A stretch of DNA of 64,000 bases from Serripes groenlandicus (GCA_031761405.1 JASEVX010000084.1:562001-626000), one strand, 5' to 3'; shown: positions 35,601 through 47,534, numbered from the stretch's first letter. Notes: generated from the letters alone by a model not told the origin. Translations and numbers: made by a program.

Positions 35601-36058
35601 CGGCTTCAAGGATCCATATAAAACATACATGATTTAATTCTTAGTGTTTCGATATAATATTTTTAAATGCAGTCTGACAATAAGAAAATTACAAACCGTA
35701 TAACATTTGAAATGCTCTAAATTATTATGTTATAACAGCGATGAAAACATTATGAAAAAAGTCCTTTTCAAACATGTTTTTAAGGAAATAATGAATTTGC
35801 ATTGTGAGTTGCCCCAAACACGTGGTCTAATAAATATTGTTTCAAAATGGTTTCAATTGTCGTCTGCTGGATGCAGAAGCGCGCCAAATCGTGTGTATCC
35901 GGTATGGTAGAACGTAGACTGCAAATGGTGCAATGCATTGTTTAAAAACATCTAAACAGCGCTCTATGAAAAGCAGCCGTAATGTTTATGCGACTTCTTT
36001 ACAGTATCCAGTAGGGGACACAAGTTACGTCAACTAATGTATTCCGATCTCGGTTAGA
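35601..36058. other. Intergenic, nothing recognised
   Basis: Unassigned AT-rich sequence up to the assembly gap; GTCGTCTGCTGGATGCAGAAGC near 35860 recalls a MITE end. Confidence 0.35.
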
Positions 36059-36258
36059 NNNNNNNNNNNNNNNNNNNNNNNNNNNNNNNNNNNNNNNNNN
36101 NNNNNNNNNNNNNNNNNNNNNNNNNNNNNNNNNNNNNNNNNNNNNNNNNNNNNNNNNNNNNNNNNNNNNNNNNNNNNNNNNNNNNNNNNNNNNNNNNNNN
36201 NNNNNNNNNNNNNNNNNNNNNNNNNNNNNNNNNNNNNNNNNNNNNNNNNNNNNNNNNN
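36059..36258. other. Assembly gap of 200 N
   Basis: Exactly 200 N, a common placeholder for a scaffold join of unknown length. It lies between the inverted copies X2 and X3. Confidence 0.99.
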
Positions 36259-36694
36259 CGAGTAGAGAGAGAGAGAGAGAACTCAGAACTCAGAACTCAG
36301 AACTCAGAATTTTTATTAGTACATAAAGGCCTCTGTGCCCAAAAATACATAACATTTGGATTATAAGTCCAATATTCATAACAATTTTGTTATGTCCTTG
36401 CATATTTTAAATTATTAACAGTTTTAACAGAAGTAAATGTGCTGATAAGATTAATTTATTATCAATAATCTCAATTTTGTTATTTCCCTTTGGAAGCATT
36501 TTGTGAATAATTGTAATGGTCTTTTTTCGGTCAGCTATAACTTTTCATACATATTCCTCGATCAAAGAGAGAGAGAGAGAGAGAGGAGGAGAGAGAGAGA
36601 GGAGAGAGAGAGAGGAGATGGAGAGGGAGAGGGAGAGATGAGAGAGAGGATGAGGGAGGTGAGAGGAGAGGATGGGTGAGAGTGGAGAGAGGAG

Positions 36695-36728
<34 letters not shown>

Positions 36729-36731
36729 GAG

Positions 36732-36784
<53 letters not shown>

Positions 36785-36835
36785 GGAGAGAGAGAGAGGG
36801 GAGAGAGAGAGGAGAGAGGAGGAGAGAGGATTTTA
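36259..36835 (+). repeat. GA microsatellites bracketing a unique segment
   Basis: A short GA run then AACTCAGAACTCAG units (36260-36310), about 250 bp of unassigned sequence, and a long GA/GGA tract (36566-36832). GA tracts near a gap suggest why assembly broke here. Confidence 0.85.
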
Positions 36836-36874
36836 TGTTTTAAAGGGTTAAAATTGTTATAGCATATATGCGTG

Positions 36875-37098
36875 GACCAGATTGTCCGTGGCTGCGGGTT
36901 CAATCCCCGGTCGGGTCATACCAAAAAAGTAGATATGGCTGTCCGGCTTGGCGCTAAAGGTTTGCGGGGTTACAATTGACTATTGACTGGCAGGTGTCAG
37001 GATAAACGGAAAAGTAGTACTGGTAACTTACACAGGAAACGCCGTTATATAACTGAAACATTGTTGAAAGCGGAGTAAAATATCAAACCATCAATCAT
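36875..37098 (+). mobile_element. SINE family A, head partly retained
   Basis: B-box GGTTCAATCCCCGG, body TACAATTGACT...GGTGTCAGGATAAACGG, tail ATATCAAACCATCAATCA. Confidence 0.8.
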
Positions 37099-37284
37099 AT
37101 AAAGATTGGAGATCAAAATGTCTTGAAGCAGTCACTTTACGCACAAGTGTAACAGAACGCCGCACGATATTTCATTTGTGTTAAAGAGTTTATCCGAAGT
37201 CAAGCGACTGGTTTTCACAGTGCAATCGTAAAGGTTCGAAAATCTTAGAAATCCGCGAAAGCGTAATAAATAGTTTTAAAACAA

Positions 37285-37620
37285 CTTAGAAACATTGGGT
37301 CGAGAGTTCAAACCCCGGATCGGTCATTCATTTTTCCGATAATTGATGAAGTTCAATGTGACTAACGTCATTTGTTTCCACGAAAGGCGCTAATAGTCTA
37401 TGTGGGGAGGTAGCCAGTTGCCTGGAAGCATGTTGTGTGAAGTTCTGGGTCGAGAAAGCCAGGGAAAACACGTGGAGTTTTACTGCCGTGAAGTTACTGC
37501 CGTGAAACGTCGTTCAAGCAATCAGTCAAATCACCAATCAATCAATCAATTCATCCATCCATCAAAAAAGCAAGCAAGCAAGCAATAAATCAATCAATCA
37601 ATCAATCAAGCAATTGTTTT
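37285..37620 (+). mobile_element. SINE family B copy with long (AATC)n/(AAGC)n tail
   Basis: Head remnant GAGAGTTCAAACCCCGG, body ACTAACGTCATTTG and TAGCCAGTTGCCTGG, then a simple tail of CAATCAATC and AAGCAAGC from about 37510. Confidence 0.75.
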
Positions 37621-38265
37621 GCAAAGCATTTCGATTTAATATTTCTGATTCATAGGTTCTTTAACACTACAATACTTATTGTACAACATAATTTACTAAT
37701 ATAAATGTACACAAATATTGCAGTTGTATTGGTCTATTGGATCATATTTTACCGTTAGCTCCGAATATGGAACGCCTTTACTGTCTTATGATGCGTTTTG
37801 TATTATATGCAGTACATTTTCATGTTTATGAGGTACATAATTCATTTGACATGGTACATTGTTCATGATATGCAGTGCCTTTTTCCGTTATATATGGTAG
37901 TAATTTAATAATAGGTAGTGCAAAAGTGTGCAGATACAGTAGAATAACCATTATATGATGTTCAAACAACTTCATAAGCTAATAATTCTATACGTGTTGA
38001 ATTATAACGTATGTGTTCATAAAATGCGTTGTACGTAATGCATTTAGCAATATACATGGTAGAAACGGCATTTTCTTTTTTTATTATGTTCGGTGCTTAC
38101 TAGTGTATACAGCTTTATATGCTGTGCATTTTACATTGTGATGATGATACTTTCCGGCATTCTCCGGAATTATTTCCAGAAAATACCGTTTACGCCATCG
38201 TTGTTTGTAAATGGCGACCGTATTGTTTCCCCAACAAGTATACAACAGATGACCAAGAATATATA

Positions 38266-39459
38266 CTCGAAAGAAAAAGTTTAGTCAGTACATATAATTT
38301 GTAAAATAATTTTGGGAAATATAATATAAAGTTAAACCAATTGACTTATTACATAGTTTATTTAATATCCAACATTTGTTTACAATATAAACATAAAATC
38401 CGAACTAATTCCAGTATTTTACACTTCATATTTAACATGGGTGTCTAAATGAAAATTTCTGCCAAAATCAATATCTCGTGTGGCCACCCCTTGTTTCAGT
38501 TGCGGCTACACACCGACGTCTCATACTGTTTATTAGTGTTCTTATAACGTAAAGTGGTGCTCTCGCTTATTCCTCTTGCAAAGCCCGCTCAAGGTCCATC
38601 ACGGTGTTGACGTCATCTCTGCTACGTACTTTACGTCCTAGGTAGTCCCACATATGCTCGATCGGTGATTTTGCAGGCCAATCAAGAGAATCAATGTTAT
38701 GTCCCGCCAAAACGTTCTGTGTGTAACGTGCAGTGTGGCAGCGCGCGTTATCGTGCTGTAAAACGTCAGCATGCAGGTTGGCTTTGTACGGTACAATGAC
38801 GGGAACAATGATTTCATCACGATAGCGAACAGCATTTAGATTACCACGTACTGTTTTAAGTTCTGTTTTCCCAGTGTGAAATCCCGCCCCATATCATTAT
38901 ACTTCCACCAACGTAGCGATCACGCTGGATGGCGTTAGCAGGGTCACCCTTTCGTCTCCATACACGAATTCTGCCCCTTGTAGATTAAACCTCGACTCAT
39001 CTGTGAAGATGATCCGGTTCCATTGCCTTCTAATCCGGCCAACATGTTGGCGAGCCCAATTATTTAAACGTGCTAAACGGTGATGCCCGCCCAGTCAACG
39101 GAATGCCGACGTAAGGGCGATGAGCACGAAGTCTCGCGGCCTTCAGGCGATTACGGGCCGTGAAAACCGAAATTATAGTTCCTGTTGCAGTTCTAAGTCG
39201 ATCCACAAGCTTTCGGGCGACCATGAAACGATGGCCACTACACTATTCATTTGGAACAATTGCCGACAAACTGACTTGTAGCACGTGCTTTACGAAAAAT
39301 AACAAAGACAGTTTATTACAGTGGTTAATCGTGAATTTGCTGGTGTGTATGGGACAACTAGGTCAATCGCATGCTGTATACAAGTATTTAATTTAAAACT
39401 TTCAAAATTGATTAATTTGGACCAAAATGAAAATACTGACTAAACTTTTTCTTCTGAGA
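38266..39459 (-). mobile_element. Tc1/mariner-type DNA transposon, non-functional
   Basis: About 1.19 kb with inverted ends of about 25 bp sharing AGAAAAAGTTTAGTCAGTA, flanked by TA dinucleotides (38264-38265 and 39460-39461). It interrupts X3. The uninterrupted counterpart in X2 is at 33661-33686 (TTTGCATATATATTCTTGG). Confidence 0.88.
38468..39235 (-). pseudogene. Tc1-like transposase pseudogene (DDE superfamily)
   Basis: Read on the minus strand, homology runs in order through VFTARNRLKAARLRAHRPYVG, WARQHVGRI, IIFTDESRF (first catalytic Asp), QHDNARCHTARYTQNVL (second Asp), GHNIDSLDWPAKSP then IEHMWDYLGRKV (catalytic Glu), and ends near RTLINSMRRRCVAATETRGG, GHTRY and stop. The usual four residues between KSP and IEH in this family (DLNP-type) are missing, a 12-nt in-frame deletion. 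An in-frame TAA follows LERALQEE, stop codons sit between the first two catalytic Asp motifs, and a frame shift is needed near residue 30 of the visible part. The N-terminal DNA-binding domain is not recognisable. The element is therefore dead. Confidence 0.85.
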
Positions 39460-40261
39460 TATGAAAATCACTGTAAATAAAATTCTAATTGTTGAAAGGA
39501 TTTTAAAACATTGTAACAAAAGTATAAATTGCTCATTTTGTGTAATGTGAGCATGATTCTCTGTTCTTTAAATGATTAAAGTACAGGTATGCTGATTAAT
39601 TTTATGTATTTTATATTGTCAAGTTAATCTTATAAAAAAAGATATATGTGCATGCATGATACGTTGTAACATATGAAGCAATGGACATTGCACTAGAATT
39701 GAGAACATTTGAGACGAAAGGAATCTTATGATCGAATGAATGAAATGTTCTGACAGGAAAATGAGATAGAATATATATTATAAATGAATCAAACTTAGAA
39801 AAAAAAACCAGACAGACAAAAATGCACGCCTAGCATAAGGATCGAACCAATGAAAAGTGAACTTCGAGGTTTGAAGTGCTTGGTTCGTATCCACTAGGCT
39901 ACAGCTACGGTGTTATGTTAAGCACCTGCGTTAACGTAATTATAAGTTTCAGGCTAAGATTGATGGGTAAACTTGTAACTTATATTTATTTAGTAATAAA
40001 TTTAAAATGTTTAAAATTACAATACAAATACTTATATAATTATGATGAAATACCACTTTGTGTCGATGATAACATAAAACATATTTTTAATATTACTGCT
40101 TAGTATTGACCTGGTAATTAACTTTTGATAAATATATATTTTGTAATGGCATTGATTTGTATGAAACTCGGTAGCTCAGTTGGTAGAGCAGCCGTCTGTC
40201 AATGCAAAATAAAAGAAAAGCGTTGCGGGTTCGAGCCCCAGCTAGGTCAACATTGTTTCTG

Positions 40262-41120
40262 ACATTTGTCAAACGTGTACGAGGGTGACTGACTGTGAGC
40301 GAGTGATGGTAACTGTGAGCGAGTGATGGCAGCTGTGAGTGGGTAACTGTGAGAGAGTGATGTAGATGTAGATGTAGATGTGAGTGGGTAACTGTGAGAG
40401 AGTGATGGTAGCTGTGAGTGGGTAATGGTGACTGTGAGAGAGTGATGGTGGTTGTGAGTGGGGTGACTGTGAGAGAGTGATGGCAGCTGTGAATGGGTAG
40501 TTGTGAGTGGGTAACTGTGAGCGAGTGATGGCAGCTGTGAGTGGGTAACTGTGAGAGAGTGATGGTGACTGTGAGAGAGTGATGGTGACTGTGAGAGAGT
40601 GATGGTGACTGTGAGAGAGTGATGGTGACTGTGAGCGAGTGATGGTAGCTGTGAGTGGGTGTAACTAACTGTGAGAGAGTGATGGTGACTGTGAGAGAGT
40701 AATGGTAACTGTGAGAGAGTGATGGTGACTGTGAGAGAGTAATGGTAGCTGTGAGTGGGTGACTGTGAGCGAGTGATGGTAGCTGTGAGTGGGTGTAAGA
40801 GAGTGATGGTGACTGTGAGAGAGGGATGGTATCTGTGAGTGGGTGACTGTGTGAGAGGGTGACTGTGTGAGAGTGATGGTGGTTGTGAGTCGGTAACTGT
40901 GAGAGATTGAATGCAGCAGGGGAGACTGAATGGAGAGAGTGATGATGGTAGCTGTGAGTGGGTAACTGTGAGAGATTGATGGTAGCTGTGGCTGTGAGTG
41001 ATTGAATGCAGCAGGGGAGACTGAATGGAGAGAGTGATGGTAGTTGTGAGTGGGTAACTGTGAGAGATTGATGGTAGCTGTGGCTGTGAGTGATTGAATG
41101 CAGGAGACTGAATGGAGTGA
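40262..41120 (+). repeat. GTGATGGTGACTGTGAGAGA satellite within X3
   Basis: Irregular 16-25 bp units of GTGATGG(T/C)(A/G)(A/G)CTGTGAG. It creates a 337-codon minus-strand frame rich in His, Ser, Leu and Thr that is a repeat artefact. Confidence 0.9.
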
Positions 41121-42589
41121 GTGAGAATGAAGTGCGGTTGGGTCATACAGAGAGCAAGAGTGACTGATGTGCTAGAAATTGAAAGAGGAATGATTCGAAT
41201 GAGACTGAATTCAAAGCGTATTGCTGAATTATATAGCATAATGTAAGTTTTCAATACCATTTTATACTATAAATTATAGATAGAATAGAATTTTGCATCT
41301 CCCTAAATATCGTCTGCTACAGATTTATTGTATATGGGAAACAATGCACCCGATAAGAACAAATAAATCAGAAATAGGAGTTATTCTATGTTTCCTTATA
41401 AAGTTCGGTCATTGTCTCAATACTTTTTAAAACTTGTTTATAAGGTAACTTATCCCCTTCAGATGTGCAGTGCACACTGACCATGACTCTAGCATGCTAT
41501 TTTTGGAGAATGTATTTATTTTATCTTTTCATGTTCTCTCTTATTATATGACTTTCTCGAATGCAACACATGGAAGGGCTCTTGTTCTTTCACCAAGCTG
41601 AGTATACTTTGTCTGGAGCTACCGACTGTCTTTCCGTCTTTTTGACCATACGTTCGTCACGGTTTGTATTCATTGGTCTAAACGCTGTTTCTGTTTGGCA
41701 GATTCATTTCATGGTCACACTTATACATTGTGATCAGGAGAACGATCTAATATTTCGAACATAAATATGATGTGAGTTTTTTAGGTATAATCTCTATTTG
41801 CCAATGTTTTCTTCGGCCATTGTCTGAGTAAATTTTCAATGCATCAATTTCAAACTTGGTTTATAGGAAACCTATGACATGCAGATGTGAATTGCCCAAC
41901 AAACATAACTCTAGCATGCTTTCGACAGCATGATTCCAATATACAGTGTGGATATTTAGTGTCAACTGAACAGGAAATATTATGCTTAATGGTCGCTGCT
42001 CGGTTATTGACAGGCAATTGGTTTTGTTTCAAACATATCTGCTTTGGTTTGTTAACATGCCGATAATACATTGTTAACAACGTGCATCCATATACACTAT
42101 GCCATATCTGTTCAACTTACAGACACCCCTTTACCATCAATGCTTTCAGCACTTTGATTGAAATAGACTGTCATAGTAGAATGCCGAAAGTACGATCCTC
42201 GTAATGAAAAATGCACCGTATATAAAGGTAAATCCACTGTATATTAATTACACTACCACCACATGTTTTGAAAAAATGACTGCATATAATGTCATTTGAA
42301 CTGCATATAATTTGCTTATTGCATATGATTGGTTTGTAAAGCACATAAAGATTATTCTAGTGTATCTACACACTTTTGCACTGTATATTATTAAATAACC
42401 ACCATGTATAACAGAAAAGGCACTGCATATCATGCAAACTGTACCATGTCAATTGAAATATGTTCCTCGTATATGTGAAAATGTATTGCGTATAATACAA
42501 TACAACATATTAAGACAGTGAAGACGTTCCATATCCGAATATACACATAAACAAAAGTTCCTAGTTGCGTGTGGTTAGCGATTCAAGTA

Positions 42590-42880
42590 TCTCATACGGG
42601 CCGTCGCACGAGAAAACCGACATTATGGACGTTGCGTAATGTAAATCTAACCTATGAAGACGAGGTTTTACTTTCTCGGTCGCGTGAACATTTATGCTTG
42701 TTAGAATATGCCAAAATATCGATAACAATATTTCCCACGAAAGAGAGATTTCTACCAATAAAATCGAAAACTTAAACGCTTTCCCACATGAAGACGCTCT
42801 TTGATGTCTATAGTTTGGCATTGATGTCTTCAAAATTGTCTGCTGCATATGTATTAGTATATTTGGAAAACACATTCAAG
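42590..42880. repeat. Foldback fragment and MITE remnant
   Basis: ACGGGCCGTCGCACGAGAAAACC (42595-42620) belongs to the GAGCCGTCCCGC family. 42775-42880 carries CTTTCCCACATGAAGACGC and a GTCTGCTGCA box of the TTAA MITE family. Confidence 0.6.
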
Positions 42881-42939
42881 GTTAAATTTGAATGAAACAT
42901 GTTCCCTTACTTTAGTTTAAGTTTATATTATTTTTATCT

Positions 42940-43465
42940 TAATTGTTTTTACGCCGTTTTCAACATTATTTCAATAATATCACGGCGACAGTTCACGTCT
43001 TCATGTTTCCTGAGTTAACAAACCTGTACAAGGCTAGCAACTGTGACTTGCCCAAGTGCACTCCACAGTGAATACATTGACCTAAACAGTTACACCACAA
43101 GATCGCCGAGCTCAACATTGACGTAGAGTTTAGCTATTTCCATAAGGGAAGGATTACTTTTCAAATTTTATTTACTACGACTGTAGCTTTCCGTAAAAAT
43201 GCCGCAATGTATATTTCGCCCGGCAGATCATACTCTTCAAAGAAACATTATTTTAATTGATGTATTACACCGTTTCAACATTATTTCTGTTATATCACGG
43301 CCACAGTTCACTTAGTCATGATCCCTGACTAACCAAACCACTACTAGGCTAGGAAATATTCCTTGCTTAAGGGCACTCCACCATGACCGTAGTGCCGCGA
43401 CATGGGATCGAACCCGGGACGCCCGGTTTCAAAAACACGACGTTAACCACTCGAACACGGCGCTT
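42940..43465 (-). mobile_element. SINE family C copies
   Basis: A truncated copy (42945-43085) and a full one (43245-43465). On the minus strand the full copy has a tRNA-like head (CGTGTTCGAGTGGTTAACGT, B-box GGTTCGATCCC), a distinct body, and the common tail GATATAACAGAAATAATGTT. Confidence 0.75.
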
Positions 43466-43469
43466 TCAA

Positions 43470-44110
43470 GAAACCCGAGGTATCTTGCATAGAAGCTATA
43501 AACAATTTCATATTTGTTGAAAATTGTCAGTGATTGCGATAGCACGAACATTCTATAACTTGGATACACCTTATAACTCGAACCAATTCCTGTAAGGAAT
43601 CTGTCGTTTGGAAATAGTGTAGCAGCAGTTCTTATTGGTCTGACGCACAATCAATCAGAACTGCTTCTGTGCTGTTTGTCTTTATATGATCTTATGACTG
43701 GCTTGTTTTTCATAATAAAAAGTTAAGTATTAGTGAATTATGAAGCTAAAAACACATATATTATAATATAAGAATAAACTGAGGAATTGCTCGAACATGC
43801 CGGTATCTCGAAGTATTTTATCGGCCTCCTTCTGCTTCGAGTTATAGTGAGTTTACTGTACTTGGGTCGTCCATCTAACACGTCGATATCTCGAAGTAAT
43901 GTATGGATCCCATTCAATTTTGATAGCGACTCCATCGTATTGAGCATACATCGACTATTTACTTTTCAGTTATATCACGTAGATCGAATCCATGCTATAA
44001 CATTCACCTAACAAGCCTGTCTGTCTTGCACTAGTAGTACACATAACAAATCAGGGTCATAAATTGACTTTTATTAATACTCGTCGTGCATAAACTCTGA
44101 TAATTTTTAA
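43470..44110. other. Intergenic, no gene recognised
   Basis: Contains two loosely inverted segments (ATAACTCGAA near 43570 and TTCGAGTTATAGTG near 43840) with further CGAAGTA-type repeats, probably a decayed palindromic element. Confidence 0.4.
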
Positions 44111-44117
44111 TTTTCTT

Positions 44118-44445
44118 TATTATGTTTACGCCGCTTAAAAAAATAAGTTACTGCTGGTAAATTTATCCTGACACCAGTCGCAATGCTTACAAACTGAGCG
44201 CCAAAAAGAGAAAGCCATTACTACCATATTAACCCTTTCCCTCGTGTAGACGCATTTGACGCCTCTGCAGCAGACGACTTTTTAAAAACACTGTGGTGAA
44301 AGAAGAAATTGCTCACAATTAGCAATTTCTCTTTTTGCCACAATATATGATTACACTTTCCGTTTAAAGAGAATTTCCAAATTTTTAATAAGATGTTTTT
44401 AAAGTTGTCTGCTGCACACTTGTTGCATGTGGTAAAGGGCTAAAG
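44118..44445. repeat. Reversed SINE A body then TTAA-type MITE
   Basis: 44118-44230 (minus) has TTTATCCTGACACCAG and GCCATTACTACCAT. 44229-44445 is a MITE with TTAACCCTTTCCCTCGTGTAG, an inner palindrome GAAATTGCTCACAATTAGCAATTTC, and a decayed right end. Confidence 0.8.
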
Positions 44446-44576
44446 TCTATAATATGACCCGGCCGGAGATCGAACCCGCAACTTACCGCACCAAATGCAG
44501 ACTCTCTACCAATACACCATTGAAGCAATCAACATAGCGTGGTCGGGAATTGACCTATTGACTGTAGTTGCGCAAA

Positions 44577-44824
44577 CCGCCTCGGTGGTTCAGTGGTAGA
44601 GCGTCCGCCTCGGGAGCGGGAGCTCGCGGGTTCGATCCTCGGCCGGTTCATACAAAATGGTAGTAGTGGATGCTCTTCTAGGGGCTCAGGGTTGCGGGGT
44701 TATCATTACGACTGGCTGGCTGGTGTCTGGATAAATCGACCAGTAGTATCGGCAACTTACCCAGGAAACGTCGTGATATAATTGAAGAAATTGTTGAAAG
44801 CGGCACAAAACACAAAACAATCAA
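44577..44824 (+). mobile_element. SINE family A, full length
   Basis: The cleanest head in the window: A-box GTGGTTCAGTGGTAGAGCG, B-box GGTTCGATCC, body and tail intact. Confidence 0.9.
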
Positions 44825-45352
44825 ATGAAGTTGCGCAAAACACCCAATAAAAAGGGCACTTCGGGACACGGGGAGTCAGACTTGATTCTAAAGCCAGACA
44901 ATCCCGAGTGCCAAGGCGGTACAAAGAACTACCACCATTTATCTTTTCGTAAACTTGTATTTGGTATGACCTAACCGGGCATCGAACCCGCGTGTTCCCA
45001 CACCCGAGGCGATCATCGCTCTACCACTACACCACCGAGGTGATCCTAAACCCTAATAATTTGCAATTTGGAACACTGCAAATATTTCGATTTGGTGACG
45101 TCTCTAGCCAACGGATTCTCCCTCTCCGATTCTGCAGTGATGGACTCACTATACTATGTGTTCTACTAGTAATTCGATCACCGCCTCCCTACTTCTACAT
45201 CATTTCGTAACCCTTTCCCGACACGCATCTCTTTGAAATAATTCAGGTAAAAGTAAGAAATTGCTTGTATTGAGAACCTTTACACACTCCTACATCAATT
45301 CATAAACCTTCATAAAACTATTCTGGTTCAAGTAAGATATAACATGATTTAA

Positions 45353-45724
45353 AGCGACTGAAATCCAGATGGCACGAAAAAAAAAAAAAAAAAAAAAAAA
45401 ATCGAATTCGCCCTAAATGTTATTCTTTATGTTATCCAAGTAAAACTAGGGTAGAAAATGTATAATTTGTTATCAATAAAGTGAACTTGAGTCGTTTTCA
45501 ATTGTCCCGATGAAGGGGTTTCCTATTTAAAAATACTTACCCCGTTACTGACAGGGTAGAATTTGCGATGGAAAAAGTATCAAAAACCAGAAAACTCACT
45601 GATTATAGGGGTATTTAATATGTCAGTTATTATATTTTAATGCCCCAAATACAAAAATAACACTTATTTTCTTAAAATTGGATTTTGTTTCCCCCGACAG
45701 TTGGGTATCTGGAGTTCAGTCGCT
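45353..45724. mobile_element. TTAA MITE with AGCGACTGAA ends, copy 2
   Basis: TTAA at 45349-45352 and 45725-45728. Includes an A-run of about 26. The orthologous point in duplication copy A (27321-27338, CATGATTTAA then ACACTATT) is empty. Confidence 0.9.
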
Positions 45725-45944
45725 TTAAGCACTATTCAATAATTATACTGTGTTTTATAGGGATTGTCCTTTATTTTGACCATATATTTTAAAAGATTTG
45801 TTGTAAAGTTTAAGACTAAGCTCATAACGAGAATGATTTCGTTTTGCCTAATTGATGTAAGCACTATTCAATAATCATACTGTCTTTTATAGAGATTGTC
45901 CCTAATTTTGCCTATATATTTTTTCAGTTGTCTGATTAAGATTA

Positions 45945-46170
45945 AGGCCTATCCCCCATACAACTATTCTGCAGCAGACGACTTTGAAATGATCAAGTCA
46001 AAAATATAGATACTTTCTATAAATGATGGTATAAACATTTAAACGAGTTGAAATCAGTGTGCCAAATGGAGAAATTGCTCATTATGAGCAAGTTCACCTT
46101 TTGGCACAATGATTTCAAAATTAGTCTCCTGCAGAGGTGTCATAAAGCGCCTATATGTGGGGAAAGGGTA
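45945..46170. mobile_element. CCCTTTCCC-type MITE, partner of 28204-28388
   Basis: Left box CTGCAGCAGACGAC, inner stem GAAATTGCTC/GAGCAAGTTC, right end TGTGGGGAAAGGGTAAAC. Confidence 0.8.
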
Positions 46171-47534
46171 AACTGCAATCGAGAAGGGTTTTCCTCTTTT
46201 TAATCCAATTTCAATCGATTCTTGAAATGAAGACGTAGGTCGTTGCTCCTCGAGAAACAGTTTATACTATCAGGGTTGTTTTGTTTTATTGGGGTTTTAC
46301 GCCGTTTACAACATTATTTCAGTTATATCACGGCGACAGTTATTAATCTATTCGTGTTCCATGGACAACAAACCAGTACTAGGCCAGGAAATGCGCCGTT
46401 TATCAGTTATAAATATGCTAAATAATGTGTTCGTTTGGTTTGTATCATATTTACGCCGCTTTCAACATTTCTTAAATATCTTGGAAATCTATCAGTACTA
46501 CTGGTCCGTTTGTTCTGGAACCAGCGAGTCGTAAGTCGTAATGATAACACACAAATTCCTGAGCGCTAAGAAGGAAAAGTAATGACTTTCATCTTTTAAA
46601 GGCGTATCGTCGGGGTGTTACTGCGCATCTTTTTTGCACATGTCCTTTCCGATTCATGTTAGTGCTTTGCTCTTTTATGCTCATTGCGCTCAATTAAATT
46701 GTGAAACTGTCAATATCCTCCGGAACACGATATCAACACGGTATAAATTCGGTGAAAAATCATTTGTATGACCCGGACGAGGATCGAACCCGTGACCTCC
46801 TGAACCAGAGACGGACGCTGTACCAATACATCACAGAGGTGGTCCGATAAAAAAAGATTTGCATTAAAGATCCCTAGATAACTAAACAGTTCCAGGCTTG
46901 AAAATGTGCCTTGTCAAAAAACGGTATCCTGTTGTGTCCTAGTTTCGTGACTGTTAACATCGATTTTCGCGCATGCGCATTTCGATATGAAGAAGAGAGT
47001 GGTCAAAATATTACTTTATTTTAGATAAGTATCAACATAAACTGGTAACACAAACAAAAATAAGAAATATTTTGAAAATATGTCTCAAATATATGCCTGT
47101 TTATCGGTTGTGAACGTCAAAACACTTTCTCCTCAGTTCGTGACCTAGTTTCATACGTTTCATATTGCTAAAATATAAAGGGAAGTAACCGGAAGTAAAG
47201 TGTAAACTTAGAAAAACGCTTCCATGAGTTTGACGAGTTATGCAGACAAAAAATGTCGCTCGAAAAATTAATTTCTTATACGTCACGAAACGAGTGCAAG
47301 GGCCGAATGTAGGAGAAAGAAGGATACACAATCGTGATCAAAACAAGCAGGGACCGAACCCGGGACGCTCGTCCTAAACTCATCATAACTAGCCATTCGG
47401 CCCCGACAGATTCGACCCCGATTTCTCAATCGGTAACGGTAACGGTAAAGCCCTCGCTGGGAGTGTCAAAATACATCAACATCACATGACACGTCTAGTT
47501 TAGTTTCTCTCAAGTCTTTGTTTCGAAGCGGAAA

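Larger units (their letters stand above)
37760..42541 (+). mobile_element. Composite element X, copy 3, with long terminal inverted repeats
   Basis: The left end (37760-37985, starting CCGAATATGGAACG) and right end (42253-42541, ending CGTTCCATATCCG) are inverted copies of at least 210 bp; both contain ATGATATGCAGTGCC-type and GTGCAAAAGTGTG-type motifs or their complements. The interior contains an inserted Tc1/mariner, a tRNA-like block (40163-40250), a satellite, and the 25578-type block (41735-41985). No intact ORF that could mobilise it is seen. Confidence 0.65.
44482..47470 (+). repeat. Segmental duplication, copy B
   Basis: Direct-orientation partner of 26281-29365. It lacks the 35-bp palindrome and the 27349 foldback, and has its own MITE at 45353-45724. 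Unshared sequence lies at about 46930-47320. Confidence 0.85.

Noticed and set aside
36562..36903. 113-codon Ser/Leu/Pro frame
   Set aside because: GA/GGA microsatellite artefact.
40247..41260. 337-codon minus-strand open frame
   Set aside because: Made entirely of the GTGATGGTGACTGTGAG satellite; composition is low-complexity with no domain.
44577..44650. Possible functional tRNA gene (also at 2452, 26374, 40163, 59488 and 62547)
   Set aside because: Only A-box and B-box halves are tRNA-like; no complete cloverleaf, and each runs into a SINE body or the X element.
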